Of a stretch of DNA of 64,000 nt, positions 51,541 through 59,589 are shown in pieces. The stretch comes from Nonomuraea maritima (lineage in GTDB: Bacteria; Actinomycetota; Actinomycetes; Streptosporangiales; Streptosporangiaceae), in assembly GCF_900100395.1 (NCBI RefSeq), contig NZ_FNFB01000009.1, positions 1 to 64,000 on the forward strand. Reading direction: 5' to 3'. How positions within the stretch are numbered: the first letter of the stretch is position 1; every line of letters starts with the position of its first letter. Both the position numbers and the translations under genes were made by a program. A model generated the notes under the pieces. The model saw only the letters and a list, made by a program, of their open reading frames with translations. It was not told where the DNA came from and searched no databases.

Positions 51541-52125
51541 TCAGGCGTAGCCGTGGACGTTGCCCGCGGCCCACGCCGCGAGGACGCGCGAGCACGCGGC
51601 GACGGACTCCCGCCACGACCTGGCGGCCCCCTCGCCGGCGTCGTCGCTGACGTGCTTGACGATGCGCAACGGCACGCCGGCCCGCTGCGCCACCGACGCG
51701 AGTGCGTACCCCTCCATGTCGACCAGGTCGGCCCGCTCGGCCAGCCGGGCGCGGGAGAGCTCGTCGGAGACGAAGGAGTCGCCGGTGGCCAGGGTCGCGC
51801 CGCCGTCGTCGGCGAGCGTCAGGGGGGCGCCGACGAACTCGCCGGTCAGGCTTTGCAGGACGGAGCCGTCCAGGTCGTGTTGGAGGACCGTGCCGACGAC
51901 GTGGGTGCCGGTCCAGCCGGGACGCAGCGCCCCCGCCGTGCCGAGGTTGACGACGCCCGACGGGAGCGGGCCGCGGGCGAGCGCGGTGGCCAGCGCGGAG
52001 GCGGCGTTGACCTTGCCCATGCCGGTCAGCAGCACGGGCAGGGACGTGTCGAGGTGCTGGGCTTCCTCCTTGACCGCCAGGACGAGCAGGGGACGGTCAC
52101 TGGTGATGCGTCCGGTGAGTTGCAT
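51541..52125 (-). CDS. MTA/SAH-nucleosidase-like nucleoside phosphorylase family protein
   Basis: The 194-residue protein has the purine nucleoside phosphorylase/nucleosidase core: LLTGMGKVNAASALATAL, VVNLGTAGALRPG, and the ADLVDMEGYALASVAQRAGVP segment (MEG for ribose binding), followed by VKHVSDDAGE with the catalytic Asp. It would cleave a purine nucleoside such as methylthioadenosine, S-adenosylhomocysteine or futalosine-like compounds. ATG 52125 is preceded at seven bases by TACTGT, suggesting a leaderless transcript; GTG 52143 is the alternative. It is divergent from the formaldehyde dehydrogenase gene across a palindrome-rich interval. Confidence 0.82.
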   Translation of the reverse strand: MQLTGRITSDRPLLVLAVKEEAQHLDTSLPVLLTGMGKVNAASALATALARGPLPSGVVNLGTAGALRPGWTGTHVVGTVLQHDLDGSVLQSLTGEFVGAPLTLADDGGATLATGDSFVSDELSRARLAERADLVDMEGYALASVAQRAGVPLRIVKHVSDDAGEGAARSWRESVAACSRVLAAWAAGNVHGYA

Positions 52126-52150
52126 GAGGAGCACAGTACGCACAACCCAG

Positions 52151-52174
52151 CAAATACCGATATTTGACGGTATT
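52151..52174. promoter_or_regulatory. Overlapping palindromes between nucleosidase and formaldehyde dehydrogenase
   Basis: CAAATA-CCGA-TATTTG (52151-52166) and AATACCG-N8-CGGTATT (52153-52174) are both perfect and share bases, so a regulator could bind in two registers. TACAAT (52226-52231) is a likely -10 for the dehydrogenase gene. The site is AT-rich relative to its surroundings. Confidence 0.5.
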
Positions 52175-52290
52175 GATGCCCAGTAGTGGCAAATAGTGCA
52201 CCAAGGTCAAAAACCTCTACAGGGGTACAATCAGTACAGGAGCATGAGCAGTCCATCGGTGCGGACGAACGTACGAGGGAAGGGTGTGTC

Positions 52291-53514
52291 ATGCCGGAAA
52301 ACAGGGGTGTCGTCTACGAGGGCGCGGGCAAGGTGGAGGTCCGCGAGGTCGGGTACCCCGACTTCGAGCTCAAGGACGGACCGGGCGTCAACCCGGCCAA
52401 CGTGGGACGCAAACTTCCCCACGCCGCGATCATCAAGACGGTCGCCACCAACATCTGCGGAAGCGACCAGCACATGGTCCGCGGACGCACCACAGCCCCG
52501 CACGGGCTCGTCCTCGGTCACGAGATCACCGGCGAGGTCATCGAGACCGGCTCCGACGTGGAGTTCGTCAAGACCGGCGACCTGGTGTCCGTGCCGTTCA
52601 ACATCGCCTGCGGACGCTGCCGTAACTGCAAGGAGCGCAAGACCGGGATCTGCGAGAACGTCAACCCCGACCGGCCCGGCTCGGCGTACGGGTACGTCGA
52701 CATGGGAGGCTGGGTCGGCGGGCAGGCCGACTTCGCGCTGGTGCCCTACGCCGACTGGAACCTGCTGAAGTTCCCCGACAAGGACCAGGCCATGGAGAAG
52801 ATCCTCGACCTGGCCATGCTCGCGGACATCTTCCCGACCGGCTACCACGGCTGCGTGACGGCGGGAGTGCAGCCCGGCTCCACCGTGTACATCGCCGGCG
52901 CGGGCCCGGTCGGGCTGGCCGCGGCCGCCTCGGCCCTGCTGCTCGGCGCCGCCGTGGTCATCGTGGGCGACCTCAACAAGGACCGCCTCCAGCAGGCCCG
53001 CAGCTTCGGCTGCGAGACGGTCGACGTGTCTCAGGGCGACCCCGCCGACCAGATCGAGCAGATCCTCGGCGTGCCCGAGGTCGACTGCGCCGTGGACGCC
53101 GTCGGGTTCGAGGCGCGCGGCCACGGGCGCGAGGCGGCCGAGGAGCACCCGGCGACCGTGCTCAACTCGCTCATGGGCCTGACCAGGGCGGGCGGCGCGC
53201 TCGGCATCCCCGGCCTGTACGTGACCGGCGACCCGGGGGCGAGCGACGAGGCCGCCCAGCGCGGCTCGCTGTCGCTGCAACTCGGGCTCGGCTGGGCCAA
53301 GTCGCTGTCGTTCACCACCGGCCAGTGCCCGGTCATGAAGTACAACCGCCAGCTGATGATGGCGATCCTGTACGACCGGGTGCAGATAGCCAAGGCCGTC
53401 AACGCCACGCCGATCCCGCTCGAGATGGCCCCGCAGGGCTACCACGAGTTCGACGAGGGGGCCGCGCGCAAGTACGTGCTCGACCCCCACGGCATGCTCA
53501 CCAAGTCGGCCTGA
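52291..53514 (+). CDS. fdhA: Glutathione-independent formaldehyde dehydrogenase (FdhA type)
   Basis: The 407-residue zinc MDR enzyme begins NRGVVYEGAGKVEVREVGYP and has the catalytic zinc Cys56 (ATNICGSDQHM) and LGHEITGEV. The structural zinc cluster CGRCRNCKERKTGIC and the NAD fold VYIAGAGPVGLAAAASALLLGA follow. These match Pseudomonas putida-type formaldehyde dismutase/dehydrogenase, which holds NAD tightly and needs no glutathione or mycothiol. ATG 52291 follows GAGGGAAGGG. It would detoxify formaldehyde. It is divergent from the nucleosidase gene and converges on the sigma factor gene. Confidence 0.92.
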   Translation: MPENRGVVYEGAGKVEVREVGYPDFELKDGPGVNPANVGRKLPHAAIIKTVATNICGSDQHMVRGRTTAPHGLVLGHEITGEVIETGSDVEFVKTGDLVSVPFNIACGRCRNCKERKTGICENVNPDRPGSAYGYVDMGGWVGGQADFALVPYADWNLLKFPDKDQAMEKILDLAMLADIFPTGYHGCVTAGVQPGSTVYIAGAGPVGLAAAASALLLGAAVVIVGDLNKDRLQQARSFGCETVDVSQGDPADQIEQILGVPEVDCAVDAVGFEARGHGREAAEEHPATVLNSLMGLTRAGGALGIPGLYVTGDPGASDEAAQRGSLSLQLGLGWAKSLSFTTGQCPVMKYNRQLMMAILYDRVQIAKAVNATPIPLEMAPQGYHEFDEGAARKYVLDPHGMLTKSA

Positions 53515-53550
53515 CGTGTGGCCGAGCTGTCCGGGTGGCCGGCGATCCGG

Positions 53551-54324
53551 TCACTCGGACAGGGCCGTCCGCAGCTTGGTCAGCACGGCCCGCAGGATCC
53601 GGGACACGTGCATCTGCGAGATGCCGAACTCCTTGGCGATCTCCGACTGCGTCATGTTGCCGTAGAAGCGCATCAGCAGGATGTTGCGCTCCCTGGCCGG
53701 CAGGGCGTCGATCAACGGCTTGACCGCGTGCCGGTCGAGCATGGTGTTCAGCGTCTCGTCCTGCGCGGGCAGGAAGTCGCTCAGCTCGGCCGCGTCGTCG
53801 TCGCCGGTGCTGACGGGCGCGTCCAGCGACAGCGCGGAGTAGGCCGTGGACGCCTCCAGGGCGAGCAGCACCTCCTCCTCGGAGATGTTCAGCCTGGTGG
53901 CCAGCTCGGCGACCGTGGGGGAGTGGCCGAGGGTCTGGGTGAGCTCGGCGGTGGCCTTGTTGAGCTCGATGCGGCGCTCCTGGTACACCCTGGGCACCCG
54001 CACGGCCCACGTACGGTCGCGGAAGTGCCGCTTGACCTCGCCCATCATGGTGATCATGGCGTAGCCCCTGAACTCGTGGCCGAGACTGGGGTCGTAGCCG
54101 TTGACGGCCTTCATCAGCCCCACGTAGGCCGCCTGGCGCAGATCCTCCATCGGCTCGCCGCGGTAGCGGTAGCGGCGGGTCACCTCGGCCACCAGCCCGT
54201 CGTGCATCTCCACCAGCCGTTCGCGGATGCGCTCCGCCTGGAGGTCGGAGATCCCGGGGTCGGACAGGTCGGCGAGGAGTTCCTCGGCGGTGAGCTGCTC
54301 GAGTTCGACGGTAAGGACGGACAT
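53551..54324 (-). CDS. SigB/SigF-type alternative sigma factor
   Basis: The 257-residue sigma-70 factor (group 3) has region 2 (MEDLRQAAYVGLMKAVNGYDPSLGHEF RGYA in order), region 3 (LTQTLGHSPTVAELATRLNISEEEVLLAL) and region 4 (RERNILLMRFYGNMTQSEIAKEFGISQMHVSR). It directs stress or development genes in actinomycetes and is normally held by an anti-sigma factor under partner switching. No anti-sigma or antagonist gene is adjacent, so its regulators are elsewhere; the two PP2C phosphatases in this window are candidates for the pathway. ATG 54324 follows AAGGGGAG. Confidence 0.93.
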   Translation of the reverse strand: MSVLTVELEQLTAEELLADLSDPGISDLQAERIRERLVEMHDGLVAEVTRRYRYRGEPMEDLRQAAYVGLMKAVNGYDPSLGHEFRGYAMITMMGEVKRHFRDRTWAVRVPRVYQERRIELNKATAELTQTLGHSPTVAELATRLNISEEEVLLALEASTAYSALSLDAPVSTGDDDAAELSDFLPAQDETLNTMLDRHAVKPLIDALPARERNILLMRFYGNMTQSEIAKEFGISQMHVSRILRAVLTKLRTALSE

Positions 54325-54482
54325 TGCTGCTCCCCTTAAGGTGCCAGCGGCCTCCGCCCAAAAAGAAAAAGCCCAGGCAGAGGCACACGTGTGATGCGCG
54401 TGTTCAGAAGCCCTCTGCTGGACTTCAAAACCAAGCTTACCCCCGCTTCCGGGAAACCCACCCGAAAAAAGTCACAAAAAGG

Positions 54483-55892
54483 TTACGGCGCCCTGGACAC
54501 CCCGGCCCCGGGCTCCGGCCGGGCGCCGACCCGGTCGGCCTTGCGCGAGGCCAGCGGGACCCGCAGGACGAACCGGGCGCCCCGGGGCGAGTCCTCGATC
54601 GTCAGCGAGCCGTCGTGCGACTGCGCGATGGCGCGCGAAATCGCCAGACCGAGGCCGCTGCCCTGCGGGTCGCGCCGGCGCGCCTCGTCCAGGCGGACGA
54701 ACGGCTGGAACACCTGCTCGCGGTCCTGCTCGGGGATGCCGCTGCCGTCGTCGTTGACGGCGACGACCGCCTGCCCGCCCGAGCGCGCCACGCTCACCTC
54801 GACCAGCGACTCGGCGTGCCGCTCCGCGTTGGCCAGCAGGTTCGTCAGCACCTCGCGCAGCTGCACGGCGTTGCCCATCACCAGCACGTCCTCCTCGGCG
54901 GACAACCGGACCGGGAGCTGCCAGCCCCGCGTGCGCACCTCCTCGCGCACCAGGTCGGTCAGGCTCACCCGCTGCCGGTGGCTCGGCGACGACCGGACGC
55001 GGGCCAGGACCAGCATCTCCTCGATGATCGCGTGGCAGCGTTCGGCCGCGGTGAGAGCGCCGGTGATGGCCTCGTGCGGGTCCATGTCGCGGTACATCAG
55101 CGCCTCTTCCAGCTGGGCGCGCATCCCGGTCAGCGGCGTCCGCAGCTCGTGCGACACCATCGAACTGAACCGGCGCTGCTGCTCCACCGCGGCCTGCAGC
55201 CGCCCGAGCGTCTCGTTGACGGTACGCGCCAGCCTGGCCACCGGGTCCTGGCCAGGGGGCTCCGGCACGCGCAGGCTGAGGTCGCTCACCGTGACCTCGG
55301 CCATCCTGCGCCGCATGGCCTCCACGGGCCGCAGCGCCATCCTGACCAGCACCCACGCCGCCCCGAACATGAGCACGCCCGCCGCGAGGACGCCCACGGT
55401 CAGGTACAGCTCCAGCTGGTGGGTCCGCAGGACCTCCGGCTGCTCCTGGCCCGCGTACACGACGTGCGGCGCGCCGTTCCACAGCAGCCGCTCCTCGTGC
55501 GGGGACGGCCGGAGCGCCGTGAGCATGAGGCACCGGGAGTCGGAGCAGCGCGTGAGCTGCTGGATCCGGTTGTCGGGCGGCGGCCAGTAGGTGCTCATGG
55601 CCGGGAGATGCGCGGCGGTCCTGCTGGCGGCGACGACCTGGCCGGAGGAGTCGACCAGCTGCAGCAGCACGCCCTTCGAGGCGATGACCGCGGGCGGGGT
55701 CCGGCTCTCGGTCATCGTGCCCACCCATTCGGTGGCGGCGCGCTGGGTCTCCTCGTACGTGCTCCGCTCGACGGCCATCCGGATCAGCAGATCCGCGGCG
55801 ACGGCGACCATGCCGAGGACGAGCATCGCGAAGGCGCCGGCGGCCAGTGAGAGCGTCGCCTGCACGGAGAGCCGGTTGGTGAGGAATGACAC
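54483..55892 (-). CDS. Orphan sensor histidine kinase (HAMP, HisKA)
   Basis: The 469-residue kinase has an N-terminal membrane helix (about 12-38), an extracytoplasmic sensor region (40-155, with Cys pair CSDSRC), a second helix (LYLTVGVLAAGVLMFGAAWVL), HAMP (RMALRPVEAMRRRMAEVTV), the H-box FSSMVSHELRTPLTGMRAQ and ATPase motifs (LTNLLANAERHA, VNDDGSGIPEQDREQVFQPF, GSGLGLAISRAIAQSH). No response regulator gene is adjacent, so its partner lies elsewhere. It lies upstream of and co-directional with the SigB/F-type gene, 158 bases apart, which may indicate functional linkage. Confidence 0.92.
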   Translation of the reverse strand: MSFLTNRLSVQATLSLAAGAFAMLVLGMVAVAADLLIRMAVERSTYEETQRAATEWVGTMTESRTPPAVIASKGVLLQLVDSSGQVVAASRTAAHLPAMSTYWPPPDNRIQQLTRCSDSRCLMLTALRPSPHEERLLWNGAPHVVYAGQEQPEVLRTHQLELYLTVGVLAAGVLMFGAAWVLVRMALRPVEAMRRRMAEVTVSDLSLRVPEPPGQDPVARLARTVNETLGRLQAAVEQQRRFSSMVSHELRTPLTGMRAQLEEALMYRDMDPHEAITGALTAAERCHAIIEEMLVLARVRSSPSHRQRVSLTDLVREEVRTRGWQLPVRLSAEEDVLVMGNAVQLREVLTNLLANAERHAESLVEVSVARSGGQAVVAVNDDGSGIPEQDREQVFQPFVRLDEARRRDPQGSGLGLAISRAIAQSHDGSLTIEDSPRGARFVLRVPLASRKADRVGARPEPGAGVSRAP

Positions 55893-56058
55893 GCGTTCAG
55901 CTCCCCCGCATCCCGCTGGGCGGGGCCTTCGAGGAACGACCGCGGCCGGCCCGTGTCATCGCTGCCACCTCCCGCCGCTGACGTGACCCCGGCCCGACGG
56001 AGAGGCCACGACGGAGAACCAACCCTTCGTGTTCCTCGCCGTTCATGTGCAATAACCC

Positions 56059-56090
56059 GTCACCGGGTCAAAGCCATTTGACCCGGTGAC
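56059..56090. repeat. Perfect 14-bp inverted repeat in a divergent intergenic region
   Basis: GTCACCGGGTCAAA, loop GCCA, TTTGACCCGGTGAC. It sits between the divergent kinase (start 55892) and AlkZ-like (start 56174) genes, where no terminator is expected. It could be a large operator or the terminator of an unannotated small RNA transcribed toward it. The remaining parts of 55893-56173 show no gene. Confidence 0.7.
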
Positions 56091-56173
56091 AAAGGGGCGT
56101 CAGCCGCACTTTGCGGAAGCCGGCCGTCCGCGATCTCTCCTAGCGTGTGCCCGAGAGCAAGGAGGAGGACGCG

Positions 56174-57292
56174 GTGATCGAACTGTCGTGGTCGCAGGTC
56201 AGCGCCAGGCGGCTGGAACGCGCGAGGCTGCTGGTTCCCTGGCAGGACGTGGACGGGCTCGGGGGAGTCGTGGCGGCCATGTGCGGGGCGCACGCCCAGA
56301 TCATGTCGGCCGCCGAGGCGTCCGTCGGGCTGCGGGCGCGCGTCACCCGCTCGCACGTCCGCGACGCCCTGTGGACCTCCCGCAGCCTGGTCAAGACGTA
56401 CGGCCCGCGCGGCACCGTGCACCTGCTGCCCACCGCCGACCTGCCCCGGTGGGCCGGCGCCCTGGCGTCGATCCCGCACACCGGATCCGGCTCCGTACGG
56501 CTGACGCCCGAGCAGACCGCGCGGATCGTGGCGGCCGTCCGCGACGCGGTCCAGGAGCGCCCGCTGACGATCGACGAGCTGGACGCGGCCGTCGTGGCCG
56601 CCATCGGCCCGTGGGCCGGCGACCTGGTCATGCCCGCGTTCGGTGGCTGGTGGCCGCGCTGGCGCCAGGCGATGGGGGCCGCCGCGCACCGCGGCGCGTT
56701 TGTTTTCGGGCCGCCGCGCGGCCGCAAGGTCACCTACGCCGCCGCCCCGATGGCGGGCCCGGCAGCGGACGGCCTCGCCTGGCTCGTCCGGAGCTACCTC
56801 ACCGCGTACGGGCCCGCGACGCCCGCGCAGTTCGCCCAGTGGGCGGGCGGCCGGCCGCGCTGGGCCGCCGAGGCGTTCTCCCAGGTGGAGCTGGAGGAGG
56901 TGCGGCTCGAGGGGCAGTCGGCGTGGGTGCTCGCGGGCGACACAGGGACGCCAGATGAGCGGCCGCGGGGCGTGCTGCTGCTGCCGTACTTCGACGCGTA
57001 CGTGGTGGCCGGGCGACCGCGTGAGCTGCTGTACCCGGGGGCGGCGGCGCGGCGGGCGTTGAGCGGCGGGCAGGCGGGCAACTTCCCGGTCGTCCTGGTG
57101 GACGGCGAGGTGGCGGGCGTGTGGCACGCGCGCAGGGCCGGCTCCCGGATCGACCTGACCGTCGAGCTGCTGCGCGACCTCACTCCCGCCCAGTCGCGCG
57201 GGCTCGAGGAGCAGGCGGAGAGATTCGGGACGGTGACGGAGGCCAAGCCGCGCCTGACTCTCGGGCCGGTCACCGTGGGCCCGCACGCCTGA
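56174..57292 (+). CDS. AlkZ-like winged-helix DNA-binding protein (HTH_42/DUF1006)
   Basis: The 372-residue protein starts VIELSWSQVSARRLERARL and shows the HTH_42 pattern with ALWTSRSLVKTYGPRGTVHLLP, MPAFGGWWPRWRQAM and LLLPYFDAYVVAGRPRELLYP. AlkZ-type glycosylases of this family unhook DNA crosslinks and protect antibiotic producers; the related group here may act in base excision or be a general paralogue. The catalytic QxQ/QxD motif cannot be assigned with certainty. GTG 56174 follows GGAGGAGGA. It is separated from the kinase gene by the large inverted repeat. Confidence 0.8.
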   Translation: MIELSWSQVSARRLERARLLVPWQDVDGLGGVVAAMCGAHAQIMSAAEASVGLRARVTRSHVRDALWTSRSLVKTYGPRGTVHLLPTADLPRWAGALASIPHTGSGSVRLTPEQTARIVAAVRDAVQERPLTIDELDAAVVAAIGPWAGDLVMPAFGGWWPRWRQAMGAAAHRGAFVFGPPRGRKVTYAAAPMAGPAADGLAWLVRSYLTAYGPATPAQFAQWAGGRPRWAAEAFSQVELEEVRLEGQSAWVLAGDTGTPDERPRGVLLLPYFDAYVVAGRPRELLYPGAAARRALSGGQAGNFPVVLVDGEVAGVWHARRAGSRIDLTVELLRDLTPAQSRGLEEQAERFGTVTEAKPRLTLGPVTVGPHA

Positions 57293-57320
57293 CCCTTCAT
57301 GGTGTATCACTCCCTTTCAT

Positions 57321-57347
57321 GCTCCATAATGGGGAGCGATATGGAGC
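57321..57347. promoter_or_regulatory. Inverted repeat over the start of the HTH gene
   Basis: GCTCCAT (57321-57327) and ATGGAGC (57341-57347) are perfect 7-bp arms around 13 bases; the second arm includes the ATG. The site covers the ribosome-binding site, so it could be an autoregulatory operator or an RNA stem controlling translation. Confidence 0.45.
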
Positions 57348-57742
57348 AATACACCGTTGAGCAGGCTGCGGCCGTGCTGGGTCTGCACGTGAAGACCGTG
57401 CGCAACTACGTACGCGACGGCCGGCTGCCCGCCGTACGGGTCGGCAAGCGCTACCGCATCGCGAAAGACGACCTCGCGGCCCTCGCCGGGATGCCGCCGG
57501 ACGAGGCGATCGCGCCGCGCAGGGCCGAGGTGTCGTGCATCGTGCAGGTCGACGGCCTGTCCAGGCCGGAGCTCGACCGCGTCAGCACGATGGTTCTGGG
57601 CGCGCTGTCCGGCCGGCCGAGCGGGCTGCGCGTCGAGTTCGTCTACGACGAGGAACGCGCCCACCTGAAGATCATCGTGCTGGGCGGCCTCGAGGAGAGC
57701 GCCCAGGTACTTCGCGTCATCGACGCCCTGGTGAAGGAGTGA
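57341..57742 (+). CDS. Excisionase/MerR-type HTH protein with C-terminal unknown domain
   Basis: The 133-residue protein has an N-terminal MerR/excisionase-like helix-turn-helix (YTVEQAAAVLGLHVKTVRNYVRDGRLPAVRVGKRYRI) and a C-terminal alpha/beta region (VSCIVQVDGLSRPELDRVSTMVLGALSG, LRVEFVYDEERAHLKIIVLG) that I do not recognise. ATG 57341 follows GGGGAG. Its stop is two bases before the ATG of a DUF4180 gene, and AAGGAG for that gene lies inside this one, so the two form a translationally linked pair. No integrase or phage gene is present, so it is not a typical excisionase. Confidence 0.8.
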   Translation: MEQYTVEQAAAVLGLHVKTVRNYVRDGRLPAVRVGKRYRIAKDDLAALAGMPPDEAIAPRRAEVSCIVQVDGLSRPELDRVSTMVLGALSGRPSGLRVEFVYDEERAHLKIIVLGGLEESAQVLRVIDALVKE

Positions 57743-57744
57743 GC

Positions 57745-58098
57745 ATGGACATCCCCGGCGTACTCGTGTGCGACCCGCACGGCGAGCCTCTGCGCGAGGG
57801 CCGGCACGCGCTCGACCTCATCGGCGACGCGTGGGGCGCCGGCGCCACCTGGGTGGCCGTGCCCGCCGAGCGGCTGCACGACGACTTCTTCACCCTCAGC
57901 AGCGGGGTGGCGGGGGAGTTCGTCCAGAAGTTCGCCAACTACCGGCTCGGGCTGGCGGTCGTGGGTGACATCTCCCGCCACACCGCCACCGGCTCCGCGC
58001 TGCGCGCCTGGGTGGCCGAGGCCGACCGCGGCAAGCAGCTGTGGTTCGTCCGCGACCTGGACGAACTGGCCGCGCGCCTGCCGGTCAGCCAGGGGTGA
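57745..58098 (+). CDS. DUF4180 protein
   Basis: The 117-residue protein matches DUF4180: LREGRHALDLIGDAWGAGATWVAVPAERLHDDFFTLSSGVAGEFVQKFANYRLGLAVVGDI. The fold resembles STAS/SpoIIAA-like small alpha/beta proteins, and no enzyme motif is visible. It is tightly coupled to the HTH gene upstream and overlaps the 3' end of the GNAT gene by 14 bases. The HTH-DUF4180 pair could be a regulator and its co-regulator or ligand sensor. Function unknown. Confidence 0.85.
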   Translation: MDIPGVLVCDPHGEPLREGRHALDLIGDAWGAGATWVAVPAERLHDDFFTLSSGVAGEFVQKFANYRLGLAVVGDISRHTATGSALRAWVAEADRGKQLWFVRDLDELAARLPVSQG

Positions 58099-58723
58099 AC
58101 GAGGTGAACAGGACCTCGGCCCCCACCGGGACGTACCCAGCCGCCAGGAACGTGCGGACGCTGGCCGCGTTGCCCGGCGCGACCTGCGCCCAGATCGGTC
58201 CGGGGGCCAGATGGCGGGCCGACTCGACGAGCAGCCTGCCGAGACCCCGCCCTCGGTGCGCCGGTTCGACCTCGACGGCCACCTCCCAGCGCCCGGCCAC
58301 ACCGCGTCCGACGGTGACCAGGCCGCCCTCGACGGCCCACACGCGCACCGCGTCGCGGTACTGGAAGGCGCGCGCCACCCGCGCGTGCGCGCTGCCCGCG
58401 ATCTCGCGCAGCGGCAGCGGCGGAGCGCCCGTGGCGGGCGGGGCGACGGCGAGCATGTCGATGCTGCCGACCTGACGGCCCGTACGCTCGGCCAGGGCCT
58501 GCAGGAACGGCGGCGACAGGGGAGCGTTCAGGTCGCCCGCGGGAATCCGGTCAAGGACCCAGGACGCCTCGACGTCGGCGAACACCACGTGGTGCGCGGT
58601 GAAGGCGAACACCCCGAGGTCGCGCGGCGACGGCTGGGCGAGCAGCGTCAGACCGCCGTCGGCGGCGGGCGGCCGCCCCGCCTGCACGCCGGCGAGCAAT
58701 TCCGCTAACGAACCTGTGAACAT
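58085..58723 (-). CDS. GNAT-family N-acetyltransferase
   Basis: The 212-residue protein has an N-terminal region shared with some actinobacterial GNATs (VFAFTAHHVVFADVEASWVLDRI) and a C-terminal GNAT core (VEVEPAHRGRGLGRLLVESARHL, the R-G-x-G-L acetyl-CoA loop; PIWAQVAPGNAASVRTFLAAGYVPVGAEVLFT). ATG 58723 follows GGGGAC. It lies downstream of and on the same strand as the first MmyB-type regulator, with 11 bases between, so the two are likely co-transcribed. Substrate unknown. Confidence 0.88.
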   Translation of the reverse strand: MFTGSLAELLAGVQAGRPPAADGGLTLLAQPSPRDLGVFAFTAHHVVFADVEASWVLDRIPAGDLNAPLSPPFLQALAERTGRQVGSIDMLAVAPPATGAPPLPLREIAGSAHARVARAFQYRDAVRVWAVEGGLVTVGRGVAGRWEVAVEVEPAHRGRGLGRLLVESARHLAPGPIWAQVAPGNAASVRTFLAAGYVPVGAEVLFTSFTPG

Positions 58724-58734
58724 GTCCCCGAACC

Positions 58735-59502
58735 TTATCGGTCCATGTCCGTGAAGTAGGCGCCGGTCTGGGCGTCCATCGGGTAGTACGACTCGATCGC
58801 GATCTCGTCCAGGGTGATGTCCAGCGGGGTGCCGAACGTGGTGGTGGTCGAGAACAGCCGCAGTTCCCGTTCGCCGAACCGGAAGATCATCGGGGTGGCG
58901 ATCTCGGACTCGATCGGCTGATCGGCCTCCTCGGAGCCCTCCGCCAGCAGTTCCTCGTACAGCGCGGTGAGCTCGGGGTCGGGGGCCGTGGCGAGCTGAC
59001 GCCCGATCCTGGTCCGCAGCAGCGACCGCACGTCGGCGAGATTGACGATGTGCGGCGCGAGACCCCGCGGGTCCAGCCCGACCCGCACCATGTTGACCGG
59101 CGGTCGCAGCAGATCGGGAGCGACATTCGTGAGGAACCGGTCGATGGCGCGGTTGGTCATCACGATGTTCCACCGGCGGTCGATGACCAGCGCCGGATAC
59201 GGCTCGTGCGCCCGCAACACCCTCGCGACCGCGTTCCAGGCCGCCTGCAACGCCGCCCCGCCGAGCGGCCGCTCGGCGTAGCGGGGCGCGAAGCCGGCGG
59301 CCAGCAGCAGCCGGTTGCGTTCCCGCAACGGCACGTCGAGCTGGTCGGCGAGCCGCACGATCATCTCGGCGCTCGGGTTGGACTTGCCCGTCTCCACCAG
59401 GCTGACGTGCCGGGCCGAGACGTCGGCGGCGATCGCCAGGTCGAGCTGGCTGAGCCGGCGGCGCTGCCGCCAGTGCCGTAACAGTTCCCCGACCGTGTGC
59501 AT
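58735..59502 (-). CDS. XRE-family regulator with MmyB-like ligand-binding domain (first copy)
   Basis: The 255-residue protein has an N-terminal XRE helix-turn-helix (LLRHWRQRRRLSQLDLAIAADVSARHVSLVETGKSNPS) and a C-terminal MmyB-like PAS domain (YPALVIDRRWNIVMTNRAIDRFL). MmyB-type domains bind fatty-acid-like ligands, and these regulators commonly control a divergent oxidoreductase. ATG 59502 is chosen because the frame upstream shows no homology. It is divergent from the SnoaL-like gene at 59590, with an inverted repeat between them. Confidence 0.9.
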   Translation of the reverse strand: MHTVGELLRHWRQRRRLSQLDLAIAADVSARHVSLVETGKSNPSAEMIVRLADQLDVPLRERNRLLLAAGFAPRYAERPLGGAALQAAWNAVARVLRAHEPYPALVIDRRWNIVMTNRAIDRFLTNVAPDLLRPPVNMVRVGLDPRGLAPHIVNLADVRSLLRTRIGRQLATAPDPELTALYEELLAEGSEEADQPIESEIATPMIFRFGERELRLFSTTTTFGTPLDITLDEIAIESYYPMDAQTGAYFTDMDR

Positions 59503-59537
59503 GCCCGCCGATGCTACTCGCCGTGCAGGGGGACGCA

Positions 59538-59554
59538 ATGACATGCGATTTCAT
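59538..59554. promoter_or_regulatory. Candidate MmyB-regulator operator
   Basis: ATGACAT-GCG-ATTTCAT is a near-perfect (6 of 7) inverted repeat in the 87-base interval between the divergent regulator and SnoaL-like genes. Confidence 0.4.
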
Positions 59555-59589
59555 CGACAGCCCACGCGGGCCGCGGCGACACTGCTCCC

